A stretch of DNA of 9,674 bases from an uncultured Bacteroidales bacterium (GCA_902491795.1 CABUIX010000071.1:1-9674), one strand, 5' to 3'; positions 1-7,260 are shown, counted from the first letter of the stretch. Numbers and translations are program-made. Notes: generated by a model not told the origin, from the letters alone.

Positions 1-36
1 CTGAAACTAGCGCGTCTACCATTTCGCCACCCGCGC
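1..36 (-). tRNA. tRNA-Leu (anticodon CAG), 5' half, cut by the window start
   Basis: Read on the minus strand, this is the first 36 nt of a leucine tRNA. There is a 7-nt acceptor strand (GCGCGGG), then TG at positions 8-9. A 16-nt D-arm follows that contains the usual GGTAGACGC, then one joining base, the 5' anticodon stem CTAGT, and loop bases TTCAG. Counting in standard tRNA numbering puts CAG at positions 34-36, so the anticodon is CAG, which reads CUG codons. The start closely resembles E. coli CAG-reading leucine tRNAs (GCGAAGGTGGCGG...). The rest (3' anticodon stem, long variable arm, T-arm, acceptor 3' strand) lies outside the window, so intactness and any encoded CCA cannot be judged. 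Confidence 0.9.
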
Positions 37-48
37 CCGAATGGACTG

Positions 49-56
49 CAAATATA
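49..56 (-). promoter_or_regulatory. Bacteroides-type -7 promoter box for the tRNA-Leu
   Basis: The minus strand reads TATATTTG, a perfect match to the Bacteroidota primary-sigma -7 consensus TAnnTTTG. It ends 12 nt before the mature tRNA 5' end, a spacing that would give a 5' leader of only a few nucleotides, as expected for a tRNA. I see no clear -33 TTTG/TTG about 20 nt upstream, only an AT-rich tract (60-72), so the call rests on the -7 box and its position. Confidence 0.55.
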
Positions 57-95
57 CAACTTATTTTTTAATTCCTCCTAATCCGGACATCTTTC

Positions 96-650
96 CTAAA
101 AAATATATGTCAAAGCAATAACGATATCTGCAGGCAAGACGAAAAAGCGGCCACCCCGGCCCGTGACTTTCCCGCATGTCCGGCAATCATACTCCGCGTA
201 CCTGTCGTATCCGGACCAAAAGCTCAGTCCAAAATCCAGATTCAGGTTCCTGGTAAGCATATATGCATAGCCCCCTCCCATCCCGGCGCCGAAACGTTCG
301 CCCTCAGATGTCATGGAGGACCTCAGGTCCCCCATATTGTATTCCTGATAACGCAGATCAGCAGAAAACCACCATCCGGAATATACGTGCCATGGCCAAT
401 AGCGGGCCCCGGTATTGGCCGAGCGCTGCCTGCGCTGCACGGCATTCTCCCCTTTCCCGAAAGTGAACGGATTGTATCTGAACCCTGCGCTCACGCTCCA
501 ATGTCTTGAAACACCGCATGAAGCCTCAACATTTAAAGTCAGAAAATCGGCATACCCAAGCATATTTGTGGAAAGCGCAAAATTCTGCGCCTTTGCCGAG
601 CAGCAGAACACGAGCAGCGAAATGGCCGGCAAGAATTTGATCAAACGCAT
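96..650 (-). CDS. DUF3575 family outer-membrane beta-barrel protein
   Basis: A predicted 184-residue exported protein. The chosen ATG at 650 begins a textbook signal peptide: Arg and Lys near the start, a hydrophobic core at residues 7-17, and cleavage likely after the Ala-Lys-Ala at 19-21. In-frame TTG (731) and ATG (725) starts would add 25-27 polar residues before it and are less likely. The mature protein has alternating aromatic/polar beta-strands and ends in Tyr-Ile-Phe, a terminal aromatic typical of barrels assembled in the outer membrane. The pattern matches DUF3575 as I recall it: an ALSTN-type start, a YNPFTF motif near residue 60, ARYW near 82-85, a Gly-rich GAGMGGGYAY around 121-130, and a Cys-x-x-Cys (156, 159) shortly before the last strand. 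Function is unknown for the family. It lies downstream of the HExxH lipoprotein gene, in the same direction, separated by 77 nt holding an inverted repeat. No SD is visible before the start. Family assignment is from memory of motifs. Confidence 0.85.
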   Translation of the reverse strand: MRLIKFLPAISLLVFCCSAKAQNFALSTNMLGYADFLTLNVEASCGVSRHWSVSAGFRYNPFTFGKGENAVQRRQRSANTGARYWPWHVYSGWWFSADLRYQEYNMGDLRSSMTSEGERFGAGMGGGYAYMLTRNLNLDFGLSFWSGYDRYAEYDCRTCGKVTGRGGRFFVLPADIVIALTYIF

Positions 651-674
651 ATACAAGATTTTTTGCCCTGCGCA

Positions 675-710
675 GTCAAGCCTTCCCGGGATTCGGGCAG
701 CAGGCTTGAC
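675..710. repeat. 8-bp perfect inverted repeat between the lipoprotein and DUF3575 genes
   Basis: GTCAAGCC (675-682) and GGCTTGAC (703-710) form a perfect 8-bp stem around a 20-nt loop. The loop itself can add a 4-bp CCCG/CGGG pairing (685-688 with 694-697). An 8-bp palindrome CTGCGCAG (668-675) abuts one side. In minus-strand transcripts the hairpin lies between the lipoprotein stop (728) and the DUF3575 ATG (650). There is no T-run directly after the stem on the minus strand, so it is not a classical intrinsic terminator. It could be a processing or attenuation hairpin, or a protein-binding site. Confidence 0.55.
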
Positions 711-727
711 CACACACGGCGTCATTT

Positions 728-2299
728 TCAATTATATCTGGCAAAAGCCTGGATTATGGCACTTTTGAATTCGGGATACATGCTGACAAGTTTCTTCTGC
801 AGCATCTCCCGGCTGTTGATGTCCGAGGTCAGCGCCGCAAAGATTCTGTACCTGTTCAGGCCACGGTCATCAAGATACATCAGGATCTGCGGGCTGAACC
901 AGAATTCAGTTCCGAACGCAACATCTTCCAGACCGTATCTCTCGCGATAGCATTTGCTCTGCAGGTAATATGCCCACATTTCACCCACTTCACAATAGCC
1001 GGCACCTTCTTCCGTGCCTGTACCGTAAGTGACAAAACCGGAAGTGACAAAGGAAGTCACCACATACTTTATGTACTTGTTCCAATAATACTTGCCCGCC
1101 TGCATGAAATGGCTCGCATGAGCGAGTTCATGGACCGTCCTGGAATAGACTTCGGCATAATCATCGGCTCCCTTGAGGCCAATTGTCAGGTCGGGCAGAA
1201 AGATCTTCAGCAAATAGGTATATTCACCGAGGAAATCCGATATTATGCTGTCATCTATCACGGCCCCCTGCTGCAGCATCACGGCACTGCTCGCGTCAAG
1301 GTTCTGGAAAAGCCATATTCTCAGATTGGCCGGAGGCGTACGCATTTCGTTCTCACCGTCACGGCATTTCCCGTAATACTCGTATGCTGCATTGTTTACC
1401 GCACAACGTGTGAAAAGCTTCCGTTCAGATGAAGAGGAAATTTCCACATCCAGGCCTTGGGGTGAATTTTTGCCGAGGGTTGAAGCAGATGCGGGCTGAA
1501 GCAGGAGATTGAATCCTATCCCGAATCCGAGACTGTTCTTGAAGACAATCCTGTAGCGAGGTCTGGAACTGAAGTTCTTGTTGACCCGATAATATCCGTC
1601 CTCATCCGTGTAGCCATGGGCGAATTTGACAAAAGAATTGCACGAGACCTTGACGCCCTTGACCCCTGAAACCGGCTCCGCGGCCTTGTCGTCAACAATC
1701 GTTATCCTTCCCTGAGGCGTCCCGCTCTCACGGCCCCTGGTCTCCGGGACTAGCATGCCGGCATTGCCTGTCAGCCTGTAGGATTCTCTTTCGACCGCAT
1801 CCCAATCTATGCCTCCGGACTTTGTATCCGCAGAATCCTGGGGAATATAGCATTCGTCGAGGACCTCGTGCCTTATGTGTTCCGGCAACTCAAAATCCTT
1901 GTCAACGACTGCATATTGCCATGTTATGTCGCCTTCAGGCACTTCAGGATCGTGATAATAGTCCCCTTCCCTGACTATTTCATAGTCGACGGGATGATCG
2001 AGAAGTTCCAGTCCAGCATTTTCAAGTTCCTCATACTGGCTGTCATCTGCCGGAAGGAACCTTACATACAGATGTGAGGCATCGATTACAACCCTGTCGG
2101 CCTTGGTAGGATACAACGAAGCCACGGCCCTGGTGATGTTGTCCACTGAATACGGATCCTCAAGATGATCTCCCAGAACTATCATTTCGTGAGGGAGTGA
2201 GGAGCCATAGGCGTCGCCCGGAAATCCGGGCGGATCAGTCAGGCTTCCTGAACAGGAAGCCGCAAGCATAATCGCTGAAACGATAAAGAAGTTTTTCAT
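728..2299 (-). CDS. Putative zinc-metallopeptidase (HExxH) lipoprotein with carboxypeptidase-regulatory-like domain
   Basis: A predicted 523-residue lipoprotein from the ATG at 2299. An upstream in-frame start at 2353 would place 18 residues before an otherwise perfect lipoprotein signal, so 2299 is preferred. The signal ends in Leu-Ala-Ala-Ser-Cys with Cys16 as the lipidation site. Residues about 45-155 form an N-terminal region rich in Asp, Tyr and Glu (TWQYAVV near 126-132). Residues about 195-290 look like a carboxypeptidase-regulatory-like beta-sandwich (GRITIVDD, a YTDEDGYYRV stretch). The C-terminal part carries HELAH (390-394), the zinc-protease HExxH with His390, Glu391 and His394. 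Glu437 and Glu440, in a GYCEVGEMWAYY stretch, are candidates for the third metal ligand, a gluzincin-like layout with a gap of 43-46 residues. It would act at the outer membrane or cell surface. The substrate is unknown. I recall similar lipoproteins in Bacteroides/Alistipes genomes, but no characterised member. It is likely co-transcribed with the DUF3575 gene. Confidence 0.8.
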   Translation of the reverse strand: MKNFFIVSAIMLAASCSGSLTDPPGFPGDAYGSSLPHEMIVLGDHLEDPYSVDNITRAVASLYPTKADRVVIDASHLYVRFLPADDSQYEELENAGLELLDHPVDYEIVREGDYYHDPEVPEGDITWQYAVVDKDFELPEHIRHEVLDECYIPQDSADTKSGGIDWDAVERESYRLTGNAGMLVPETRGRESGTPQGRITIVDDKAAEPVSGVKGVKVSCNSFVKFAHGYTDEDGYYRVNKNFSSRPRYRIVFKNSLGFGIGFNLLLQPASASTLGKNSPQGLDVEISSSSERKLFTRCAVNNAAYEYYGKCRDGENEMRTPPANLRIWLFQNLDASSAVMLQQGAVIDDSIISDFLGEYTYLLKIFLPDLTIGLKGADDYAEVYSRTVHELAHASHFMQAGKYYWNKYIKYVVTSFVTSGFVTYGTGTEEGAGYCEVGEMWAYYLQSKCYRERYGLEDVAFGTEFWFSPQILMYLDDRGLNRYRIFAALTSDINSREMLQKKLVSMYPEFKSAIIQAFARYN

Positions 2300-2320
2300 A
2301 GTGCAGTTCAGTTTTCTGTG

Positions 2321-2354
2321 CAAAATTCGGATTTGACAACCGATTTTCCTCAAA
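2321..2354 (-). promoter_or_regulatory. Possible promoter of the HExxH lipoprotein gene
   Basis: The minus strand has TTTG (2351-2354) followed by 22 nt and GAATTTTG (2321-2328), which matches TAnnTTTG at all but the first base. The spacing is slightly longer than the usual 19-21. Transcription would begin about 15 nt before the ATG at 2299. A second partial box, TTAATTTG (2351-2358), is an alternative but lacks an obvious -33. A promoter is expected in this gap because a strong terminator for the upstream operon lies at 2421-2453. Confidence 0.35.
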
Positions 2355-2420
2355 TTAATCGCTTAATTTCCAGACACTTTGTCCCGGGACGGAAATATTG
2401 GAGCAGGGGTCGCCCGGGCA

Positions 2421-2453
2421 AACAAAAAAGGACCGGTCATTTCAGGCCGGTCC
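2421..2453 (-). terminator. Intrinsic terminator after deoC
   Basis: On the minus strand, GGACCGG and CCGGTCC (2447-2453 and 2430-2436) form a perfect 7-bp GC-rich stem. A G-U wobble and one more G-C pair extend it to about 9 bp around a 6-nt loop. Six T residues follow at once (2424-2429), then GTT. It begins 27 nt after the deoC stop and is a textbook Rho-independent terminator for the ftsY-pheT-DUF4296-deoC unit. The plus strand does not show an equivalent T-run after the stem. Confidence 0.9.
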
Positions 2454-2480
2454 AGATAAGAATCATAAAAAATCAGGGAA

Positions 2481-3371
2481 TCAGAAATATTTTACGGTTT
2501 TCTGTTCCATTGCACCAAGCAGACTGTTGCCGAGACGGCTCACTCCAAGACGGAAGAGGTCCCTGCAAAGCCACTCTTCTCCGAGAACCGTTTCGACGAT
2601 ACTGTAATAATACAACGCATCCTCGGCAGTGGAAATACCGCCCGCAGCCTTGAATCCGACTTTACGGCCGGTCTTTTCATGGAACAGTCTTATGCACTCG
2701 CACATCACATATGCAGCTTCGGGTGTCGCATTGACATCAACCTTTCCGGTAGAAGTCTTTATGAAATCCGCGCCGCACTCCATGGCGAGCAGCGATGCCG
2801 CCGCAATGTTTTCAACGGTGGAAAGCAGCCCTGTCTCAAGAATGACCTTGAGCACAACCTTTCTCCCCGCTGCGGCGCCTTCCTCATCCACTGCCTTGCG
2901 CATTGCAGTGATCTCTTCTGCGGCAGCAGAGAAATCTCCTGCAAGGAAAGCATTGAGGGCCAAAACGATGTCGACCTCATCCGCACCGTTCCGGACGGCA
3001 AGCCTGCACTCCAGAACCTTTACAGGAAGATAACTTTGAGAAGAAGGGAAGCAGCCGGCAACAGTTGTCACATGCATGCCGGAATCTTTACTGTTGTCGC
3101 GGACGACGGAAGCGAAATTGGGATAAACGCAGACTGAAGCCGGAAGAGGACATCCGGGATACTCGTCAGCCACATGATTGGCCTTTTCAACAAGCGCCTT
3201 TACCGACTGCTCGGTGTCATTGGTGCGGAGGGTCGTAAGATCCATTGATGCAAAGCATGTCTTCAGAATCTCCGGTGTTGACTTCTCCTTTATTTTTGCG
3301 GAGATTGTCTTCAGAGAAGCGGCCACGCTCTCCGCGGTAGCGCTGAAACCATATTTTTCAAGATATTCCAT
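2481..3371 (-). CDS. deoC: Deoxyribose-phosphate aldolase
   Basis: DeoC is a cytoplasmic class I aldolase that splits 2-deoxy-D-ribose 5-phosphate into glyceraldehyde 3-phosphate and acetaldehyde, the last step in salvaging carbon from deoxynucleosides. The 296-residue protein is a TIM barrel with the family's active-site motifs. FIKTSTGK (203-210) holds Lys205, the expected Schiff-base lysine equivalent to E. coli Lys167. VGFKAAGG (238-245) holds Lys241, equivalent to Lys201. Asp134 in the EVDIV stretch is equivalent to Asp102. E. coli DeoC has 259 residues, and the extra length here is mostly an N-terminal helical extension of about 40 residues. The ATG at 3371 lies 1 nt after the stop of the DUF4296 gene, so the two are almost certainly co-transcribed. 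No SD is seen. No other nucleoside-salvage gene (deoA, deoB, deoD) is in the window, so its placement after pheT is not explained by a pathway cluster. Confidence 0.96.
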   Translation of the reverse strand: MEYLEKYGFSATAESVAASLKTISAKIKEKSTPEILKTCFASMDLTTLRTNDTEQSVKALVEKANHVADEYPGCPLPASVCVYPNFASVVRDNSKDSGMHVTTVAGCFPSSQSYLPVKVLECRLAVRNGADEVDIVLALNAFLAGDFSAAAEEITAMRKAVDEEGAAAGRKVVLKVILETGLLSTVENIAAASLLAMECGADFIKTSTGKVDVNATPEAAYVMCECIRLFHEKTGRKVGFKAAGGISTAEDALYYYSIVETVLGEEWLCRDLFRLGVSRLGNSLLGAMEQKTVKYF

Positions 3372-3372
3372 A

Positions 3373-3885
3373 TCAATCGTTTATTTTGGTTGATCTAAGT
3401 TCACTATGCACCGGTACAGGCAAACCGGGGACAATTGAGGATGCCGAGAGGCCGAGGCTGTCATAAGGCCAGAACATGCGGCCGGAATGCCAGAGCGTGT
3501 CGGATATGAAATCCACCGTGTCATAGTCCACCTTTGCCTTTTCCCTGTCCAGCTCGCCTTGCTTGAGGGCCGTCTGCCTCCTGAGTTCATCCGTCACGCG
3601 CATTGATATGTCGCTGAAGACATCAGGATGGGCTACGTAATACGAGATGCTTTTCTCGTAATCTCCAAAAGTATAGCCGTGCTTACGGAAAACCGGATCA
3701 AAAAACAAAGTGGAATCCGCCGCTTTCCTTTCTTCAGGATGATCCCTCAGCCATTGGTCAGCAAGGAACATGTCTACATAGAGCGACACCATATCCTTTT
3801 CAGGTATCACCCGCGGTCTGCCGCATCCTGCCAGTACGACAAACACGGCGACAAAAATGGCGACATGTCCAGCCTTCCTCAGCAT
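3373..3885 (-). CDS. DUF4296 family lipoprotein
   Basis: A 170-residue predicted lipoprotein. A hydrophobic signal segment (residues 7-18) ends in Leu-Ala-Gly-Cys with Cys21 as the lipidation site. Residues about 27-105 match DUF4296 as I recall it: an opening VIPEKDMVSLYVDMFLAD, a helix, then the DYEKSISYYVAHPDVF stretch (family pattern F-x-x-S-x-x-Y-Y-x-x-H-P) and a final helix. After this comes a charged helix (about 105-120) and a roughly 50-residue tail rich in Asp, Ser and Pro with no recognisable domain. The family is small, found in Bacteroidota, and has no known function. The gene sits 5 nt after the pheT stop and 1 nt before deoC, so it shares their transcript. Asp31 and Asp39 are conserved-looking acidic positions in the first helix. 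GGAG directly touches the ATG and is too close to serve as an SD. Confidence 0.85.
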   Translation of the reverse strand: MLRKAGHVAIFVAVFVVLAGCGRPRVIPEKDMVSLYVDMFLADQWLRDHPEERKAADSTLFFDPVFRKHGYTFGDYEKSISYYVAHPDVFSDISMRVTDELRRQTALKQGELDREKAKVDYDTVDFISDTLWHSGRMFWPYDSLGLSASSIVPGLPVPVHSELRSTKIND

Positions 3886-3890
3886 CTCCG

Positions 3891-6338
3891 CTATCTGAGT
3901 TGAGCCCCGAACTCGTTCTGGAACGTTGTGAGGAGACGGTCCATGACTCTCTCCGTATCCTGGTCCGTAAGGGTCTTCTCAGGATCCTGTATCACAAAAC
4001 TCAGAGCATACTGCTTCTTGCCTTCTGGGATCTTGTCTCCCCTGTAAACGTCAAACAACCGTACTTGCTTGAGCAATTTCTTGGCCTGCTTGAACGCGGC
4101 AGCACGCAGGTCGGCATACTTGACGTCTTCATCAAGCAGAATGGCGAGGTCCCTGTGCACCTCCGGGAACTTTGGCAGTTCCTTGAACGCCACCTTGTCG
4201 CGACGGACAAGTTCAAACAATACTGGCCAGTTTATCTCCGCGGCAAATACCGGCTGCTTGATTCCGAACTTTCTTGCAAGAACAGGATTGACGGTTCCAA
4301 GTGCCGCCAAAGGCATTGGAGACGATGTACCCTGAATCCTGTAGACCATTCCTTCAGAAAAGATGTCCGACGGTGCCGCTTCAGCCTTCAATTGTGAAAT
4401 CTCCGCACCGTAACGGCGCAGAAGAAGTTCCACGTATCCCTTCAGCTGGAAATAATTGCCGGCAGCCGGTTCAATACGCCATGACTTCTCAGGCGTCCCC
4501 GTAATCATCAGCATGAAAGCAGTATGCTCGCTGTATCCGTCAAGAGTTTCTCCGCTCTTCTCCGGAATCCTGGAATATACGCTGCCATATTCAAAAATTT
4601 TCATGGCTGTTGCCTGACGGTTCAGGTTGTAGGCAACAACCTCCAGACCTCCAGGTATAAGGCTCTGGCGCATCACGTTGAGATCCTGACTCAGAGGATT
4701 CACAATCCGGACACAATGGTCAGAGGGGAAAGTCTCAAGATTGTCGTAATATGCAGACTTTGTCAGCGAATTGTTCATTATCTCGACAAAGCCGTTGGCT
4801 GCAAGGAAATTTGACACGGCATTGCGCACAGATTCCTCCTCGGGCCTTGGCGTCGCATTCACCGACATCTTCATGTGCTTGGGGAAAGGAATGTTGTCGT
4901 AGCCGTATATCCTGAGAAGTTCCTCAACCACATCACATTCACGGTAAACGTCAACCATATAAGAAGGCGCCTTCACCACGGATCCTCCCGGATGCCTCTC
5001 AACAAATTCATACCCGAGCCATCCGAGAATGTTTTCAACGGTGTCATGGCCAAGCTCATGACCTGCCAGCCGCTCTATCCTGCCATAGTCAAGTGCAATC
5101 TCCTTCCTTTCGACAGGCTTCGAATACACTTCCCTGATTTTCCCCTCAACTTCGCCACCTGCATATTCCTGAATCAGGGTAACCGCTCTTTTGAGAGCAT
5201 ATATCAGCACATCCGGATCTCCACCGCGTTCGTACCTGAAAGACGCGTCAGTCTGCAGGCCCTGGGTCTTGGATGTCCTGCGGATTGAGCCGGGGGCAAA
5301 GTATGCGCTCTCCACAAACAGTGAGACTGTTTTGTCCGAAACGCCGCTTTCCTCTCCCCCGAATACGCCGGCAATGCACATCGGGCCGTCAGAATTGGCA
5401 ATCACGATATCGCGGCTGCAAAGCTTGCGGTCCACCCCGTCAAGTGTCCGTATCATTTCACCCTCAGCTGCACGGCGAACGATGACCTTGTTTCCTGTCA
5501 CCTTGTCGGCATCAAAAGTATGCAAAGGCTGGCCAAGTTCAAAAAGGACAAAATTGGAGATATCCACAATGTTGTCAATCGGTCTCAGTCCTATGGACAG
5601 AAGCCTGTCCTGCATCCATTGCGGAGAAGGAGCAACCTTCACGTTCCTTATTGTAATGCCTGTATATTTCGGAGCCGCATCGGCATCCAGCACCTCGACT
5701 TCGAGCCCGTCGCCTTCACCTTCATGGAATGACTCGACTGAAGGCCTCACCAGTTCGCAAGGGACGTCTCTCAATTTCAGATATGCATACAGATCGCGGG
5801 CCACGCCCCAATGTGAGGCGGCATCCACCCTGTTGGCAGTAATCTCATACTCAATGACAGCCTCTGTCTCGAGATGGAGATATTCCTTGGCAGGCGTACC
5901 GACCTCGGCATCGTCAGGAAGAACCATGATACCGTCATGGCTGCTTCCGATCCCGAGTTCGTCTTCGGCGCATATCATTCCAAACGACTCAACCCCGCGT
6001 ATCTTTGATTTCTTGATCTTGAAATCCCCTGGCAGCACAGCCCCGATACGCGCAAAGAGTACCTTCTGGCCGGCAGCGACATTCGGTGCGCCGCATACCA
6101 CGACAAGAGGCTCTCCCGAACCGTCATCAACCTTGGTGACATGAAGATGGTCAGAATTCGGATGATCTTCACATTCAAGGACTTTTGCAACCACTACCCC
6201 GGCAAGACCGCCGGGAATCTTTTCCTCCTCCTCAACCGCATCCACTTCAATTCCAATGGACGTCATCGCTTCAGCGATCTGGCCGGGATCAAGATTACAC
6301 TTAAGGTAATCCTTAAGCCAACTGTAACTGAGTTTCAT
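3891..6338 (-). CDS. pheT: Phenylalanine--tRNA ligase beta subunit
   Basis: PheT pairs with PheS as an (alpha-beta)2 enzyme that charges tRNA-Phe in the cytoplasm. At 815 residues it is of normal bacterial length, and all domains are visible in order. First come the N-terminal helix and YSWLKDYL motif, then an EMAP/OB-type tRNA-binding domain (about 40-155, with HPNSDHLHVTKVD). The B3/B4 editing domain spans about 210-400 and includes FELGQPLHTFDADK (266-279). A B5 domain spans about 405-485 and a catalytic-like core about 490-700. The C-terminal ferredoxin-fold anticodon-binding domain spans about 722-815 (KFPEVHRDLAIL at 723-734). The ATG at 6338 lies 12 nt after ftsY. pheS is not in the window, so the two subunit genes are unlinked or at least not adjacent here. 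No SD is visible; the upstream gap is A/T-rich. No frameshift or missing motif is seen. Confidence 0.97.
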   Translation of the reverse strand: MKLSYSWLKDYLKCNLDPGQIAEAMTSIGIEVDAVEEEEKIPGGLAGVVVAKVLECEDHPNSDHLHVTKVDDGSGEPLVVVCGAPNVAAGQKVLFARIGAVLPGDFKIKKSKIRGVESFGMICAEDELGIGSSHDGIMVLPDDAEVGTPAKEYLHLETEAVIEYEITANRVDAASHWGVARDLYAYLKLRDVPCELVRPSVESFHEGEGDGLEVEVLDADAAPKYTGITIRNVKVAPSPQWMQDRLLSIGLRPIDNIVDISNFVLFELGQPLHTFDADKVTGNKVIVRRAAEGEMIRTLDGVDRKLCSRDIVIANSDGPMCIAGVFGGEESGVSDKTVSLFVESAYFAPGSIRRTSKTQGLQTDASFRYERGGDPDVLIYALKRAVTLIQEYAGGEVEGKIREVYSKPVERKEIALDYGRIERLAGHELGHDTVENILGWLGYEFVERHPGGSVVKAPSYMVDVYRECDVVEELLRIYGYDNIPFPKHMKMSVNATPRPEEESVRNAVSNFLAANGFVEIMNNSLTKSAYYDNLETFPSDHCVRIVNPLSQDLNVMRQSLIPGGLEVVAYNLNRQATAMKIFEYGSVYSRIPEKSGETLDGYSEHTAFMLMITGTPEKSWRIEPAAGNYFQLKGYVELLLRRYGAEISQLKAEAAPSDIFSEGMVYRIQGTSSPMPLAALGTVNPVLARKFGIKQPVFAAEINWPVLFELVRRDKVAFKELPKFPEVHRDLAILLDEDVKYADLRAAAFKQAKKLLKQVRLFDVYRGDKIPEGKKQYALSFVIQDPEKTLTDQDTERVMDRLLTTFQNEFGAQLR

Positions 6339-6350
6339 ATTCTGAATTTT

Positions 6351-7235
6351 TTATTTCAAATCGTCGGGAGAAAAAAGTTTCTCCACAAATTCCTGCTTGT
6401 CAAATGGCTTGAGGTCGCCGATTTTCTCTCCGGTCCCGATGAACTTCACAGGGATGTGAAACTGGTCGGAAACTCCGACAACCACACCGCCCTTGGCCGT
6501 GCCGTCAAGTTTCGTGATCACGAGGGAGGTGATGTCAGTTGCACGGGAGAACTCCTTGGTCTGCTGGAAGGCATTCTGGCCGGTCGACGCATCAAGTACC
6601 AGCATTACGTCATGGGGGCCGTCAGGAACGACCTTGCGTATTACATTCCTGATTTTCGTCAACTCGTTCATCAGGTCAATTCTGTTGTGCAGACGTCCGG
6701 CCGTATCGATAATCGCAACGTCGGCACCGCGGGCGACTGCAGCCTTCACGGTATCAAAAGCCACCGAAGCAGGATCCGAGCCCATCGCCTGCTTGACTAT
6801 TTCAACGCCCGCCCTTTCAGCCCAGATGTCCAACTGGTCAACAGCCGCTGCCCTGAAGGTATCAGCAGCGCCAAGTATGACTTTCTTGCCCTGAAGCCGG
6901 AGGAAATTGGCCAGCTTTCCTATCGTGGTAGTCTTTCCCACACCGTTCACTCCGACAACCAGTATCACATACGGCTTTTTCGAGAAATCGAAAGGCTCCC
7001 CGCTGTCGGCCACAAGCAAACTGATTTCATCCCGCAGCAGAGACACAAGCTCGTCAAAAGACATGAACTTGTCCCTGGCCACACGGTCTTCTAGATTGTC
7101 TATGATCTTGAGAGTCGTGTCAACGCCCATGTCGGATTCGATCAAGGCCTCTTCGACAGCATCCAAAGTCTTGTCGTCGACTCTGGACTTTCCCATCACT
7201 GCTCTTGAAATCCTCTGGAAGAAACTGATTGCCAT
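6351..7235 (-). CDS. ftsY: Signal recognition particle receptor FtsY (SRP GTPase)
   Basis: FtsY docks ribosome-nascent-chain-SRP complexes at the inner membrane and, with Ffh, hydrolyses GTP to hand membrane proteins to SecYEG. The 294-residue protein is an NG-domain-only form. The N domain spans about 1-80 and begins with an amphipathic membrane-binding helix (FFQRISRAVMGK). The G domain has G1 GVNGVGKTTT (95-104, Lys101), the DTFRAAAVDQL insertion-box motif (125-135), G3 DTAGR (177-181), G4 TKLDG (241-245) and the closing GTGEKIGDLKPF (267-278). It lacks the long acidic A domain of E. coli FtsY (497 residues), as expected in this phylum. It is the first gene of the ftsY-pheT-DUF4296-deoC unit, placed after a strong terminator. 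A perfect -7 box lies only 6 nt before its ATG (see the promoter entry). Confidence 0.97.
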   Translation of the reverse strand: MAISFFQRISRAVMGKSRVDDKTLDAVEEALIESDMGVDTTLKIIDNLEDRVARDKFMSFDELVSLLRDEISLLVADSGEPFDFSKKPYVILVVGVNGVGKTTTIGKLANFLRLQGKKVILGAADTFRAAAVDQLDIWAERAGVEIVKQAMGSDPASVAFDTVKAAVARGADVAIIDTAGRLHNRIDLMNELTKIRNVIRKVVPDGPHDVMLVLDASTGQNAFQQTKEFSRATDITSLVITKLDGTAKGGVVVGVSDQFHIPVKFIGTGEKIGDLKPFDKQEFVEKLFSPDDLK

Positions 7236-7241
7236 ATTCTA

Positions 7242-7249
7242 CAAAGATA
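7242..7249 (-). promoter_or_regulatory. Bacteroides-type -7 box directly before ftsY
   Basis: The minus strand reads TATCTTTG, a perfect TAnnTTTG match. Only six bases (TAGAAT) separate it from the ftsY ATG at 7235, so transcription would begin at or within a few bases of the start codon. No convincing -33 TTTG is found 19-21 nt upstream, where the terminator stem of the previous operon lies (7261-7296). This is a probable ftsY-operon promoter with near-leaderless output, but the missing -33 lowers confidence. Confidence 0.5.
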
Positions 7250-7260
7250 CAAATTATTAT

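Noticed and set aside
70..79. AGGAGGAATT on the minus strand, a perfect SD-like sequence after the DUF3575 stop
   Set aside because: No ATG follows at a usable distance. The next TTG opens a frame that runs into the tRNA-Leu, so it is probably a chance match in a short gap.
651..731. Longer start sites for the DUF3575 gene (TTG at 731, ATG at 725)
   Set aside because: They would put 25-27 polar residues ahead of a clear signal peptide, and the segment is occupied by an inverted repeat.
2300..2353. Longer start for the HExxH lipoprotein (18 extra residues)
   Set aside because: The extra residues precede a perfect lipoprotein signal peptide and overlap the candidate promoter.
2679..3137. Plus-strand open frames opposite deoC
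   Set aside because: They overlap an intact deoC with all catalytic motifs and show no family features of their own.
5191..6144. A long plus-strand open frame (317 codons) opposite pheT
   Set aside because: It lies entirely opposite a full-length, well-conserved pheT. Its translation is Ser/Thr/Pro-rich without motifs, typical of an antisense shadow.
6141..7094. A long plus-strand open frame (317 codons) opposite ftsY and the start of pheT
   Set aside because: It is antisense to intact conserved genes, shows no recognisable domain, and has no promoter or start context; treated as a shadow.
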